DNA from: Chromatiales bacterium
Lineage (GTDB): Bacteria > Pseudomonadota > Gammaproteobacteria > RBG-16-57-12
DNA: 43,455 nt
Direction of reading: 5' to 3'
Assembly: GCA_026989455.1 (NCBI GenBank)
Contig: JALSJH010000003.1
Span: forward strand, 1 to 43,455
Position numbers and translations under genes: made by a program
In this document: positions 20,005 to 30,261 of the stretch, piece by piece
How positions within the stretch are numbered: position 1 is the first letter of the stretch
How the letters are laid out: every line of letters starts with the position of its first letter
The notes under the pieces: model-generated
The model's input: the letters and a program-made list of their open reading frames with translations, nothing else
Told to the model about the DNA's origin: nothing
Databases searched by the model: none

Positions 20005-21546
20005 TTAGGTTGATGCCTGCATGATCGGTTTGAGCAGTAGTGAACGCCCGGTCATCTGCTCGGGGATGGGCAACCCCATGAGGTGTAGTACGGTGGGTGC
20101 GACTGAGCTTAAGCCGCCGGTGCAGCTGAGTTGCCATGGGTGTTTGTCGAGAATGAGGCAAGGAACTGGGTAGATGGTGTGTTGGGTCTGTGGCTCGCCG
20201 GTGATGGGGTCGACCATCTCTTCACAGTTGCCGTGGTCGGCGGTCAGTAGTACCGAGTAGTTTTCACTCTCTGCACTGTTTAAGACTCGCCCCACCTGTT
20301 GGTCCATCGCTTCTACTGCTTTTAGTATCGCCTGGCGTTTGCCGGTGTGCCCTACCATGTCACCGTTGGCAAAGTTGACTACGATCAGGGCGTATTTTTT
20401 TCTCTGCATCGCTTCAATGACTGCATCTGCGACCTTTTTGGCGCTCATTTCTGGGGCCAGGTCGTAGGTGGCCACGTCGGGTGAGGGGATGATCTCCCGC
20501 TCTTCTCCATTAAAGGCATCACCCCGGCCACCGTTTAAGAAGTAGGTTACGTGGGCATATTTTTCGGTTTCGGCACAGTGGAATTGCTGTAGGTCGGCCC
20601 GGCTCACGATTGCGCCCAGTGTCTGTTTCGGGTGCTCTTGCTCAAAGGCGAAGGGGAGCTTGTACCACTCATCGTACTCTGTCATGCAGCTCACATGGGG
20701 TGGCGAATAATCACCACGGTCAAACTCATCAAAGCGGGGCTTGAAGAGTGCGCGGGTAAGTTGCCGGACTCTATCTTTACGGTAGTTAAAGAGGATGATG
20801 TGATCATCTGCTGTGATGGGTTGCGCTGCCGGGAGTGCGGTCGGCACTATAAATTCGTCATTGATGCCTTTTTCATAGGCGTGTTTAATCACTGCTGAGG
20901 CGCTTGCACCCTGCTCGCCTTCGCCTTGTACGATTGTCTGCCAGGCGAGTGCGATGCGATCCCAGCGATTATCTCTATCCATTGCGTAGTAGCGCCCCGA
21001 GATGGTTGCAATGGCTCCATTGCTGTTTTGCAGGGCCTCTTCGAGTTCATTGAGGTAGCGAAGCGCTGATTTGGGTGAGGTGTCTCGGCCATCACAAAAC
21101 ATGTGAACCAGTGGCATCACTTGGTAGCGGCGGCACAGTTCGATTAACGCTTTGAGGTGACGAATATGGCTATGAACGCCGCCGTCAGAGACCAGCCCCA
21201 TCAGGTGCATTGGGCGAGCTGCATTTTTGGCTTTTTCAACGGCGGCTACCAGTACCGGGTTATTGAAAAAATAGCCGTCATTGATGGCATCATCGATGTA
21301 GACCAGATCTTGGCGAACAATATCACCGCAACCGATGGTGAGGTGCCCTACTTCTGAATTCCCCATCTGTCCATCCGGTAGCCCAACGGCTGGGCCTGAT
21401 GCCTGTAACAGGGTGTGTGGGTAGCGACTGAAGTAGTCATCTAGGCAGGGGGTGGCGGCCTCTACAACCGCATTATTGAGGCCGGCTGGGTTGGTTCCAA
21501 AACCATCCAGTATCATCAAAACAACGGGGCGACGGGGGGCTGACAT
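20005..21546 (-). CDS. gpmI: 2,3-bisphosphoglycerate-independent phosphoglycerate mutase
   Basis: The 513-residue enzyme interconverts 3- and 2-phosphoglycerate in glycolysis/gluconeogenesis using two Mn ions. Visible motifs are the N-terminal metal site LMILDGFG, the phosphoserine loop MGNSEVGH, DGRDTSPKSA, NYRKDRVRQL, and the C-terminal metal ligands in NFANGDMVGHTG and TADHGNCEEM. Length is typical. The ribosome site AAGGAG lies just upstream of ATG 21546. Directly upstream is a 158-bp repeat element; removing it would place this start 13 bases after the stop of the DedA-PAP2 gene, so the two probably formed one operon. How gpmI is now transcribed is unclear. Confidence 0.96.
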   Translation of the reverse strand: MSAPRRPVVLMILDGFGTNPAGLNNAVVEAATPCLDDYFSRYPHTLLQASGPAVGLPDGQMGNSEVGHLTIGCGDIVRQDLVYIDDAINDGYFFNNPVLVAAVEKAKNAARPMHLMGLVSDGGVHSHIRHLKALIELCRRYQVMPLVHMFCDGRDTSPKSALRYLNELEEALQNSNGAIATISGRYYAMDRDNRWDRIALAWQTIVQGEGEQGASASAVIKHAYEKGINDEFIVPTALPAAQPITADDHIILFNYRKDRVRQLTRALFKPRFDEFDRGDYSPPHVSCMTEYDEWYKLPFAFEQEHPKQTLGAIVSRADLQQFHCAETEKYAHVTYFLNGGRGDAFNGEEREIIPSPDVATYDLAPEMSAKKVADAVIEAMQRKKYALIVVNFANGDMVGHTGKRQAILKAVEAMDQQVGRVLNSAESENYSVLLTADHGNCEEMVDPITGEPQTQHTIYPVPCLILDKHPWQLSCTGGLSSVAPTVLHLMGLPIPEQMTGRSLLLKPIMQAST

Positions 21547-21563
21547 GTTAATTTTCTCCTTAA

Positions 21564-21721
21564 GGAAGCTCTGATCAAGTCATGAATGTTTTATGCTGGC
21601 TGAAATCGCCCTCATTTATTCCGAAAATAACACCAATAGAGCGACTATTACTGCGCATTTCGGAACAGATGAGAATAACTCCCTCTCAGCCTAAATCCAC
21701 CCAGACTTAAGCAGAGATTCC
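21564..21721 (+). mobile_element. 158-bp palindromic MITE-like repeat, copy 2
   Basis: Same orientation and length as the copy at 3023. It is flanked by perfect 4-bp duplications TTAA (21560-21563 and 21722-21725). The right TTAA forms the TAA stop codon of the DedA-PAP2 gene, and the left TTAA abuts the gpmI ribosome site, so the insertion lies exactly between the two genes. Confidence 0.85.
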
Positions 21722-23734
21722 TTAACGAACCAGTAACAACGGGTAATCCATCGGCTGTTGTTCCGTTTGCTTTATCGATACACGGTACACCCGCTTCCAC
21801 TCTTTATCTGACAATAGCGGCTCAAGCTCAGCCAGTGCTGAGGTGTAATCTGCCGTCGAGCGAGGGAAGCAGATTAATGCCAAGCACTGCTTTCGTAGTC
21901 CGGTGACGGTTCCTAACCACAGTTTTTTTGCGCCCGGCTCCAGACGAACTGTACTTGGCCAGAGTCGCAATACCCGTAACGAGTCGGGTGATTCACTTTG
22001 TGTTCGAATTAGCAGCAACGCCTGCTGCTCTCCATTGTGGAACTGGGGTAGCACTGGTAGCGTTACCAACTGAGGATGGGGTAGCAACCAGCGTAATACA
22101 CTGCTTAGGGTGAGCGGTTCAGCTGCAAACCACCCCTGAGCTTCCAAAGTTTGGCGCAGTGATGAGAGTTCACCGACCCACTGGATATTCAGTGGCTGCT
22201 CTTGATCGCCCTCCAGATCGATCCGAAATGCCGGGCTATTTTTCCAAGCGTTCTGCCACCAGTCAGGAGCGGCAACCACTTGAATACTGCGCTGTACAGC
22301 GTAGCGTTCAAGGTCATCGGCCATTTTCGCATTCACATGCCAACTTCCCGCAATCAGAAAAACCAGCAGCGCCACAACCGGCACGCCCCTCACACCGCCG
22401 CTGCGGCGCAAATGGTAGTGACGGGCAATGGCTAGCAGGCTAATCCAGGCGGCTCCTAGGCCGATCCCTCCCAGCACGTCCGCCAGCCAGTGAGCACCCA
22501 AGTAGAGCCGGGAAAAACCGATCCCTGCCACCAGCAGTGTTGCGGCGGCATAGGGCAACCAGCGGCGGTTATCGGGCAGTACCTGTGCTGCCAGCATCGC
22601 CAGATAGCCGTAAACGACGGTGCTCAAGGTCGCATGGGCACTGGGGAAGCTGTAGGCGTTCGCCCCTGAGTACATGGCAACAGGCCGAGGGAAGTGGTAA
22701 CTGTATTTAAACAGCGCGACCGCTAAGGCGGCAAAGCCTACTGCGGCCAGCCAATAGAGCGCCTCTCGCCACGCCCTTTTCCACGCCATCCACAACAGCA
22801 CGCTGATCACCAGCATAAGTATCATCACGCCATCACCCAGAGCGCTAAACAGCACCATTAGCTGATCACCCAGCGGGGTGCGCAGCCCTTGCAGCAGCGC
22901 ATAGAGTGACTCACCAGCGGGTACTAAAAAGCGCCCGGCCATTACATTCTCCGACACCCCGAGAAACAGCCAAGTTCCCCCCAGCAGTATCCCCAGCCAC
23001 ACCAACAGCGCACCTAAAACCGGCCTTTCGGCATCCAGCAGATCACCAATAATCCATGCGCTGGCCGGGTGGCTACGCCCTTGGGAGAGAAAACTATCTG
23101 CCCAGCGCTGGCTCCGTTTTTTAAAAAACAGATAAACAAGATGTACTATTTTTATGGTCGCCCACACCGAGATCAGTACCACCCCAAGCAGCACAGCCAA
23201 CCGTCCGGCCACCTCACCAGCCAACGTCAACGAAGCGCCGAAAGCCATGCCTAACAGCAGATAGATAGGTGCCCAAGCCAGAGCGGAGAGGATATTGGCT
23301 ATAAAAAAGCGCTGCGGTGGCATCATCATCATGCCCGCCATCATCGGAACGACGGGTCTTACTGGCCCGACAAAGCGGGCGATAAAAACACTCTTGCCAC
23401 CATGACAACGAAAAAACGCCTCGCCCCGTGATAACAGCGCAGGATGGCGATTAAAAGGCCACCATTGGCGCACTTTGTCGTTATAGCGATAGCCCAGCCA
23501 GTAGCTCAGGCCATCGCCCAATACCGCACCCGCCACTGCTAATAAAAAGGTAAGCCAGAAGCCCATGGCACCGGCTGCAATCAATGCACCCGCGCCAAAC
23601 ATCATCACTGCCCCCGGCACTACTAGGCCAACAACCGCTAAGGACTCAGCACAGGCAACCAGCAACACCGCCAGACCGGCCCAATGAGGGTTGGCACTTA
23701 CCCAGCTAAGCAGTTGATGAATCAGGTCAGTCAC
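21722..23734 (-). CDS. DedA / PAP2 phosphatase / LssY C-terminal fusion protein
   Basis: The 670-residue membrane protein joins three parts. Residues about 1-200 are a DedA domain (GLVVPGAVMMFGAGALIAAG, GYWLGYR-like segment, FIARFVGPVRPVVPMMAG). Residues about 240-455 are a PAP2 phosphatase with KYSYHFPRP, FPSAHA and SRLYLGAHWLADV, the three catalytic motifs. The C-terminal about 200 residues match the soluble LssY C-terminal type. DedA proteins are lipid scramblase or transporter relatives; PAP2 removes phosphate from lipids such as undecaprenyl pyrophosphate. A role in lipid carrier recycling is inferred. The start is GTG with AAGGG just upstream. The stop codon lies in the target duplication of a repeat element. 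Confidence 0.88.
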   Translation of the reverse strand: MTDLIHQLLSWVSANPHWAGLAVLLVACAESLAVVGLVVPGAVMMFGAGALIAAGAMGFWLTFLLAVAGAVLGDGLSYWLGYRYNDKVRQWWPFNRHPALLSRGEAFFRCHGGKSVFIARFVGPVRPVVPMMAGMMMMPPQRFFIANILSALAWAPIYLLLGMAFGASLTLAGEVAGRLAVLLGVVLISVWATIKIVHLVYLFFKKRSQRWADSFLSQGRSHPASAWIIGDLLDAERPVLGALLVWLGILLGGTWLFLGVSENVMAGRFLVPAGESLYALLQGLRTPLGDQLMVLFSALGDGVMILMLVISVLLWMAWKRAWREALYWLAAVGFAALAVALFKYSYHFPRPVAMYSGANAYSFPSAHATLSTVVYGYLAMLAAQVLPDNRRWLPYAAATLLVAGIGFSRLYLGAHWLADVLGGIGLGAAWISLLAIARHYHLRRSGGVRGVPVVALLVFLIAGSWHVNAKMADDLERYAVQRSIQVVAAPDWWQNAWKNSPAFRIDLEGDQEQPLNIQWVGELSSLRQTLEAQGWFAAEPLTLSSVLRWLLPHPQLVTLPVLPQFHNGEQQALLLIRTQSESPDSLRVLRLWPSTVRLEPGAKKLWLGTVTGLRKQCLALICFPRSTADYTSALAELEPLLSDKEWKRVYRVSIKQTEQQPMDYPLLLVR

Positions 23735-23824
23735 ACAGTCCCTTAAATTGAGTTACTACTCTTATGGAGAGTGAGCTATGAAGTGATGTTTGTCAGCCAC
23801 CTGAGTTACAGAGAGCCGTCATCC

Positions 23825-24910
23825 TCACTGCAACAAGCCAACACTCTTAATTTGCACATAGCAGTGGCTTGCCACTTTGAGCTGTAATCTTTCGAATGAT
23901 TTTAAGGTGATGCGTGATAACAGTAGCGGTGATCCGTTTTCGCCGCTACTCAGTTGCAATATCAGCTGCCCTTGGCTTACCTCTGATACGGCCTCGATCA
24001 CCATCGGCCAGATATTTTGAATGCTGCTACCAACGGCGGGTTGAAGTGTAATGCTGACATCCTTGGCGGGGATATGTACTCGAACCTCATCACCCACCTT
24101 TCGGTTTACCCGTTTTACCCAGAGTTCTCCACAGCGGCACTGTAGGCGACTGAGGTGGTAGTAGTCATCATGCTGCATCACTTTGGCTATCATCACCTCA
24201 CCCGCCTCTTCACCGTGGCGGGCGGCGAGGTCAAAGCGCCCCATCACTTGTTGAAGTGAGCCTTCGGCCTGCACTTTTCCTTGCTCTATCCACACCATAT
24301 AGTCTGCGAGACGGCTCAGCTCTTTTTGTGAGTGAGTGACGTAGATCACCGGCATCGCCAGCTCATCATGTAGCCGCTCTAGGTAGGGTAAAACTTCCTG
24401 CTTGCTGTGTTCATCCAGTGCCGAGAGCGGCTCATCCATCAGCAATAACCTGGGGCTGGTCAGCAGGGCACGGGCAATGGCAACGCGCTGTTGCTCTCCT
24501 CCAGAGAGGTGTGTAACGGCTCTTTTTAACAGATGAGTAATGCTCAGCATCTGCACCACATCATCCATTTTCATAATTCGCTCATGGGGCTTTAGGCGCT
24601 TCTCTCCAAACTGAATATTCTGTTGTACATTCAGGTGGGCAAAAAGGTTGGCCTCCTGGAAAACATAACCCACAGGGCGTTTGTGGGGTGGGGTGAAAAG
24701 AGAGTCCATGCTCTGCCACGGCTCGCCATCAACCGAAAGCGAGCCATCAATCTTCGGCTCTAATCCAGCAATACAACGCAGCAGGGTGGTTTTACCCGAA
24801 CCCGAATCACCAAACAGCGCACTGACCCCTTGGCCAGGTAGCGTAAAACGAGCATCCAACTGGAATTCACCACGGTCGGCTTTAAAGTGCGCCTGGATTG
24901 CTCTGCTCAT
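23825..24910 (-). CDS. modC: Molybdate ABC transporter ATP-binding protein ModC
   Basis: The 361-residue ATPase has Walker A GDSGSGKT (34-41), Q-loop YVFQEANLF, signature LSGGEQQR, Walker B LLLMDEPLSALD and the switch His in YVTHSQKE. A C-terminal TOBE-type molybdate-binding region (about 290-358) follows. It powers molybdate uptake for molybdenum cofactor enzymes. Its start overlaps the modB stop by four bases (ATGA type), so the two are translationally coupled. It is the last gene of modABC; the DedA-PAP2 gene starts about 90 bases further on. Confidence 0.95.
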   Translation of the reverse strand: MSRAIQAHFKADRGEFQLDARFTLPGQGVSALFGDSGSGKTTLLRCIAGLEPKIDGSLSVDGEPWQSMDSLFTPPHKRPVGYVFQEANLFAHLNVQQNIQFGEKRLKPHERIMKMDDVVQMLSITHLLKRAVTHLSGGEQQRVAIARALLTSPRLLLMDEPLSALDEHSKQEVLPYLERLHDELAMPVIYVTHSQKELSRLADYMVWIEQGKVQAEGSLQQVMGRFDLAARHGEEAGEVMIAKVMQHDDYYHLSRLQCRCGELWVKRVNRKVGDEVRVHIPAKDVSITLQPAVGSSIQNIWPMVIEAVSEVSQGQLILQLSSGENGSPLLLSRITLKSFERLQLKVASHCYVQIKSVGLLQ

Positions 24911-25581
24911 CGATTGCGCACCTCAATGCGACGGTTCATATAGTAGAGCGTCAGTAGCACCACAAAGGAGAACAGCACCATACCGGCTGAGAGAATATGT
25001 GCCTGACCATACTCCAGCATTTCGACATGGTCATAGATGGCAATCGATAGCACCTGTGTTTCACCGGGAATATTGCCGCCAATCATCAATATCACACCAA
25101 ATTCACCAATGGTGTGGGCAAAGCAGAGGACAATTCCGGTGATAAAGCCAGGGCGTGCCAGCGGCACCACAACACTCATAAAAGTATCGAAGGGTGATGC
25201 CCTTAGCGTGGCGGCACTCTCCAGCGGCTTAGTGCCGAGGTTTTCAAAGGCATTTTGTAACGGCTGAACCATGAACGGCAGGGAGTAGAAGATAGAGGCG
25301 ACCACCAAACCGGCAAAGGTAAATGGCAGGGTATCCAGACCAAGCCGCTGCATAAACTGCCCCACCGCACCTTGCGGGCCGAGTAACAGCAGCAGATAAA
25401 AACCCAAAACAGTAGAGGGCAGCACTAGCGGCAGTGCAATAATCGCGGCAATCGGCTGTTTAAAGAGAGAGCGGGTTTGTGACAACCACCAGGCCAGTGG
25501 TGTGCCGATCAGTAACAACAGAAGCGTGGTCACACTGGCCAGTTTGAGGCTTAACCAGACCGGTTGCCAATCCATCTCCAT
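24907..25581 (-). CDS. modB: Molybdate ABC transporter permease ModB
   Basis: The 224-residue protein has five predicted membrane helices (first at about 9-31, ASVTTLLLLLIGTPLAWWL) and the cytoplasmic EAA-like loop ESAATLRASPFDTFMSVVVPLARPG that docks on ModC. HTIGEFGVILMIGGNIPGET is the molybdate/sulfate permease hallmark near the pore. It forms the membrane channel of the importer and overlaps modC by four bases. modA lies 60 bases upstream on the same strand. Confidence 0.95.
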   Translation of the reverse strand: MEMDWQPVWLSLKLASVTTLLLLLIGTPLAWWLSQTRSLFKQPIAAIIALPLVLPSTVLGFYLLLLLGPQGAVGQFMQRLGLDTLPFTFAGLVVASIFYSLPFMVQPLQNAFENLGTKPLESAATLRASPFDTFMSVVVPLARPGFITGIVLCFAHTIGEFGVILMIGGNIPGETQVLSIAIYDHVEMLEYGQAHILSAGMVLFSFVVLLTLYYMNRRIEVRNR

Positions 25582-25641
25582 GGTTAAAAATATCCTGAAT
25601 AAGTCAGTTTGAATTCAAACTTGGATATGAGTCGCTGCAAT

Positions 25642-26448
25642 TTAATCATGACGGTTTAGAGACTCCTGGCTACTCACTGTGGGGGCACTTAACCCATCAT
25701 ACCCGGCGGCTATAATAATCTGTTTTGCCGAGTCACTGCGTAGATAATCGACAAATGCGCTGGCCGCCGGATGACCTGCTGCACGTTTTAACCATACCGC
25801 CTGTTGTGCAATGGGCGTGTAATAATCCTTCGGAACACGCCATATGGCACCTTTCAGGGAATCACCCGCCGCTACAATTTGTGCGCTGGCCACAAAGCCC
25901 AGCTGAGCATTGCCACTGTGAACAAATTGATACGCCTGAGCAACATTCTCCCCCCTCACCGTGCGTTTTAAAAAGCGCTGGCTCAAGCCAAAGCGCGTCA
26001 TCACCTCCATAGCAGCGGCACCGTAGGGTGCTATTTTGGGGTTCGCCATCGAGAGGTAGGAGAAGTCACCTTGGCGCAACTGCTGCAACGCCTCTTCAGG
26101 GGAGTGAGCACCCGGTGCCCAGAGCACCAGCTTGCCGATTGCATAGGTGAAGCGCTGATTAGGAACAACTAGCCCTAGGTTTTCTAAACGACGGGGGCGC
26201 AGCGCATCAGCGGATAAAAAAATATCGAAGGGTGCGCCATGGGTGATCTGCGCAAACAGCTTGCCACTCGAAGCGTAGCTGGTGCTTACCTGGTAGCCAC
26301 TCTGTAACTCAAATTGTGAAACCAGTTTTTGCATGGCTGATGCAAAGTTAGAGGCGACCGCAATTTGTAACTTATCCGCTGCGAATAGTGGGCCGCTTAA
26401 CAAGGCGAATAGGGAAAAACAGAGCAACGCTCTTGTAGGAGTTTTCAT
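25642..26448 (-). CDS. modA: Periplasmic molybdate-binding protein ModA
   Basis: The 268-residue protein has a signal peptide (MKTPTRALLCFSLFALLSG, cleavage near LFA-ADK), then LQIAVASNFASAMQKL, FEL..GYQVSTSYASSGKLFAQI, and PFDIFLSADALRPRRLE, the oxyanion-binding motifs of ModA/WtpA-type binding proteins. It captures molybdate or tungstate and hands it to ModB. I chose ATG 26448 because it gives the cleanest signal peptide; an ATG at 26466 adds six residues, and neither has a strong ribosome site. It follows guaA on the same strand with a gap of about 100 bases containing an inverted repeat. I saw no ModE-type operator. Confidence 0.92.
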   Translation of the reverse strand: MKTPTRALLCFSLFALLSGPLFAADKLQIAVASNFASAMQKLVSQFELQSGYQVSTSYASSGKLFAQITHGAPFDIFLSADALRPRRLENLGLVVPNQRFTYAIGKLVLWAPGAHSPEEALQQLRQGDFSYLSMANPKIAPYGAAAMEVMTRFGLSQRFLKRTVRGENVAQAYQFVHSGNAQLGFVASAQIVAAGDSLKGAIWRVPKDYYTPIAQQAVWLKRAAGHPAASAFVDYLRSDSAKQIIIAAGYDGLSAPTVSSQESLNRHD

Positions 26449-26517
26449 GCCACAATGGTATCTCATCTCACCCGGTAAAGTCGCTCAGATGACCCGTGAA
26501 CTCTGTGATTTATTGAT

Positions 26518-26544
26518 TCAGGCCTGCGCCAATAATCGGCCTGA
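26518..26544. terminator. Inverted repeat between guaA and modA
   Basis: TCAGGCC and GGCCTGA form a perfect 7-bp inverted repeat separated by 13 bases, immediately after the guaA stop. There is no T run on the minus strand, so it may be a weak terminator, an mRNA stabiliser or a protein site for modA control. Confidence 0.35.
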
Positions 26545-26545
26545 C

Positions 26546-28135
26546 CTACTCCCACTCTATGGTCGCAGGTGGTTTTCCGGAGATGTCGTAGGTGACGCGG
26601 GAGATGCCTTCTACTTCGTTGATAATGCGGTTTGACATCACCTCTAGCACTTCGTAGGGAATGTGCGACCAGCGGGCGGTCATGAAGTCGACGGTCTCTA
26701 CGGCACGCAAGGCGATGACATAGTCGTAACGGCGACCATCACCCATAACACCGACTGATTTTACTGGCAGGAAGACTGCAAATGCTTGGCTTATTTTATG
26801 GTAGAGGTTGGCTTTGTGTAGCTCTTCGAGGAAGATCGCATCTGCACAGCGCAGCAGGTCGGCATACTCTTTTTTCACTTCGCCAAGAATACGCACACCC
26901 AGCCCCGGCCCTGGGAAGGGGTGGCGGTAGACCATGTCGTATGGCAGGCCTAACTCTAAGCCCAACTTACGCACTTCATCTTTGAAGAGTTCACGCAGCG
27001 GTTCAAGTAGTTTCAGTGACATATTTTCCGGCAGCCCGCCCACGTTGTGGTGAGACTTGATGACATGCGCCTTGCCACCTTTGGTTGCCGCCGATTCGAT
27101 AACATCCGGGTAGATCGTCCCCTGAGCCAGCCACTTGGCGTTATCCAGCTTATTTGACTCCTCGTCAAAAATATCGACAAACAGGTTGCCAATAATTTTA
27201 CGTTTTTTCTCTGGGTCACTCTCCCCTTTTAAGGCATCCAGAAAGCGCTGTTCAGCATCCACGCGGATCACCTTAACGCCCATGTGCTGTGCAAAGGTCG
27301 ACATCACTTGGTCACCCTCGTTAAGGCGCAACAAGCCGTTATCAACAAAGACGCAGGTGAGTTGATCACCAATCGCACGGTGCAGCAGTGCGGCGACCAC
27401 TGAAGAGTCTACGCCACCTGAAAGGCCGAGAATAACCTCATCACTACCGACTTTCTCTCGGATGGTGGCGATGCCATCTTCGATGATGTTGCCCGAGTTC
27501 CATAACGGCTCACAACCGCATATTTGGTGAACAAAGCGCTCAATCATCCGTTCACCCTGGCGGGTGTGGGTCACCTCTGGGTGAAATTGTAAGCCATAAA
27601 AGCGGCGGCCATCATCTGCCATACCCGCAATCGGGGCACTGGCGGTGCTGGCGATCACTTCGAAACCTTCGGGTACCTCGGCAACGCGATCACCATGGCT
27701 CATCCAGACATCCAGCACCCCGTCACCCTCACCCTCAGTTGAGGTGTGATCTTCAATATCGCGTAATAGGTCAGAGCCGCCCCAGGTCTGTACCTGAGCG
27801 TAACCAAACTCACGGTGAGTTGAGGTTTCAACCCGGCCACCCAGCTGCTCAGCCATGGCCTGCATGCCGTAACAGATCCCCAGCACCGGTACACACATCT
27901 CAAAAACAATCGCGGGCGCTTCAAGGGTATCTTCTGCGGTGACCGACTCCGGCCCACCGGAAAGAATAATGCCGCTGGGAGCAAAGTTTTCAATCTCTGT
28001 GGGAGCCATGTCACATGAGCGCAGCTCACAGTAGACACCGGCATCACGCACACGGCGCGCAATCAATTGTGTGTATTGAGAGCCAAAATCGAGGATCAAG
28101 ATACGCTGGGAATGAATGTTGGTGTCTGGTTTCAT
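26546..28135 (-). CDS. guaA: GMP synthase (glutamine-hydrolysing)
   Basis: The 529-residue enzyme converts XMP to GMP. The N-terminal glutaminase domain has [26 protein letters not shown] with the catalytic Cys, and [10 protein letters not shown] with the His. The ATP pyrophosphatase domain has [15 protein letters not shown] (PP-loop). The C-terminal dimer domain ends [14 protein letters not shown]. The start at ATG 28135 gives the usual N-terminus and a length near the E. coli enzyme (525); a longer frame adds 22 non-homologous residues. It follows guaB with a strong terminator-like hairpin in the 85-base gap, so guaA may be attenuated or have its own promoter. Confidence 0.96.
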   Translation of the reverse strand: MKPDTNIHSQRILILDFGSQYTQLIARRVRDAGVYCELRSCDMAPTEIENFAPSGIILSGGPESVTAEDTLEAPAIVFEMCVPVLGICYGMQAMAEQLGGRVETSTHREFGYAQVQTWGGSDLLRDIEDHTSTEGEGDGVLDVWMSHGDRVAEVPEGFEVIASTASAPIAGMADDGRRFYGLQFHPEVTHTRQGERMIERFVHQICGCEPLWNSGNIIEDGIATIREKVGSDEVILGLSGGVDSSVVAALLHRAIGDQLTCVFVDNGLLRLNEGDQVMSTFAQHMGVKVIRVDAEQRFLDALKGESDPEKKRKIIGNLFVDIFDEESNKLDNAKWLAQGTIYPDVIESAATKGGKAHVIKSHHNVGGLPENMSLKLLEPLRELFKDEVRKLGLELGLPYDMVYRHPFPGPGLGVRILGEVKKEYADLLRCADAIFLEELHKANLYHKISQAFAVFLPVKSVGVMGDGRRYDYVIALRAVETVDFMTARWSHIPYEVLEVMSNRIINEVEGISRVTYDISGKPPATIEWE

Positions 28136-28163
28136 GGAAGCCACTTTAAAATATATGTCATCG

Positions 28164-28199
28164 AAAAACGACTGTGGCCGGGAAAACCCAGCCACAGTC
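28164..28199 (-). terminator. Intrinsic terminator/attenuator between guaB and guaA
   Basis: On the minus strand GACTGTGGCTGGG, loop TTTT, CCCGGCCACAGTC forms a 13-bp stem with one G-U pair, followed by GTTTTTCG. It lies downstream of the guaB stop and 29 bases before the guaA ATG, so it could end or attenuate guaB transcription before guaA. Confidence 0.8.
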
Positions 28200-28219
28200 A
28201 CTCATGCCAGCACAGCGTT

Positions 28220-29695
<1,476 letters not shown>

Positions 29696-29721
29696 TTACA
29701 AGTTGTTACTGTTAGCCAAAC

Positions 29722-29750
29722 ATTATATAGCCTGAGACCCTCTCACGAAA
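29722..29750 (-). promoter_or_regulatory. Promoter upstream of guaB
   Basis: On the minus strand a perfect -10 TATAAT (29722-29727) is preceded after 17 bases by TTTCGT (29745-29750), a weak -35. A short palindrome GAGAGGGTCTC lies in the spacer and might be an operator. No other good promoter is seen before guaB. Confidence 0.6.
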
Positions 29751-29941
29751 GGTCGTTTTTCGTCTCGCACGGAAAAGGCGGCTAAAAAACATAAAATGAG
29801 GCTTTTTACTAAGCCAATATACAGACAAAAACCACATTCAAAGTGCTTCTATTAATCGTCTACCCAACTACATATACTGCTCTATCAGCCGATATTATCG
29901 AGAGCAACATTAATCCTAACTTCACTGTACTCAGAACATTG

Positions 29942-30241
29942 ATGATGAAAAGACCTCTTCTCCTCTTACCGATCGTTTTTCTCTGCGGGTGCATGGCGGC
30001 GGCACCTGTTAATGAGATTTCTGATCTCACCATTCAGGTGGCTGAATACAAGCTGTTACTTGCTGAACAGCAAGGCGGTAGCTGGATTAATACGCAGGCA
30101 TTGATCGATGAGGCAAAACGCATTGATGCCACAGGTGACTACTCGCGTGCACTTGAAGTTGCTCGTCAAGCGCGCTTTGAGAGTGAAGCGGCGCTCACAC
30201 AAAACATTAAACAGCAACCGATCACACCCTGGCAATTTTGA
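29942..30241 (+). CDS. Small lipoprotein, resembles SoxXA-binding / DUF4398 proteins
   Basis: The 99-residue product starts MMKRPLLLLPIVFLCGC, a lipoprotein signal peptide with lipobox LCGC (Cys17). The mature part is helical: ISDLTIQVAEYKLLLAEQ, then GGSWINTQALIDEAKRID and GDYSRALEVARQARFESEAAL. The pattern of a Trp followed by two helices, with an xGDYxxALxxAxxA motif, recalls DUF4398 and the SoxXA-binding lipoproteins of sulfur oxidisers. The resemblance is from memory of the pattern and not proven. I set the start at ATG 29942 (29945 equally possible); an upstream in-frame start would bury the signal peptide. It lies just before xseA, 20 bases from that gene's chosen start. Confidence 0.65.
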   Translation: MMKRPLLLLPIVFLCGCMAAAPVNEISDLTIQVAEYKLLLAEQQGGSWINTQALIDEAKRIDATGDYSRALEVARQARFESEAALTQNIKQQPITPWQF

Positions 30242-30261
30242 TCAGTGGCGAAGAGCAAAAC

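Noticed and set aside
26449-26545. ModE operator before modA
   Set aside because: No match to the ATCG-TATATA-type palindrome was found; only a 7-bp inverted repeat is present.
26333-26635. 100-codon plus-strand frame between modA and guaA
   Set aside because: It overlaps the ends of both well-supported genes and has no recognisable protein pattern.
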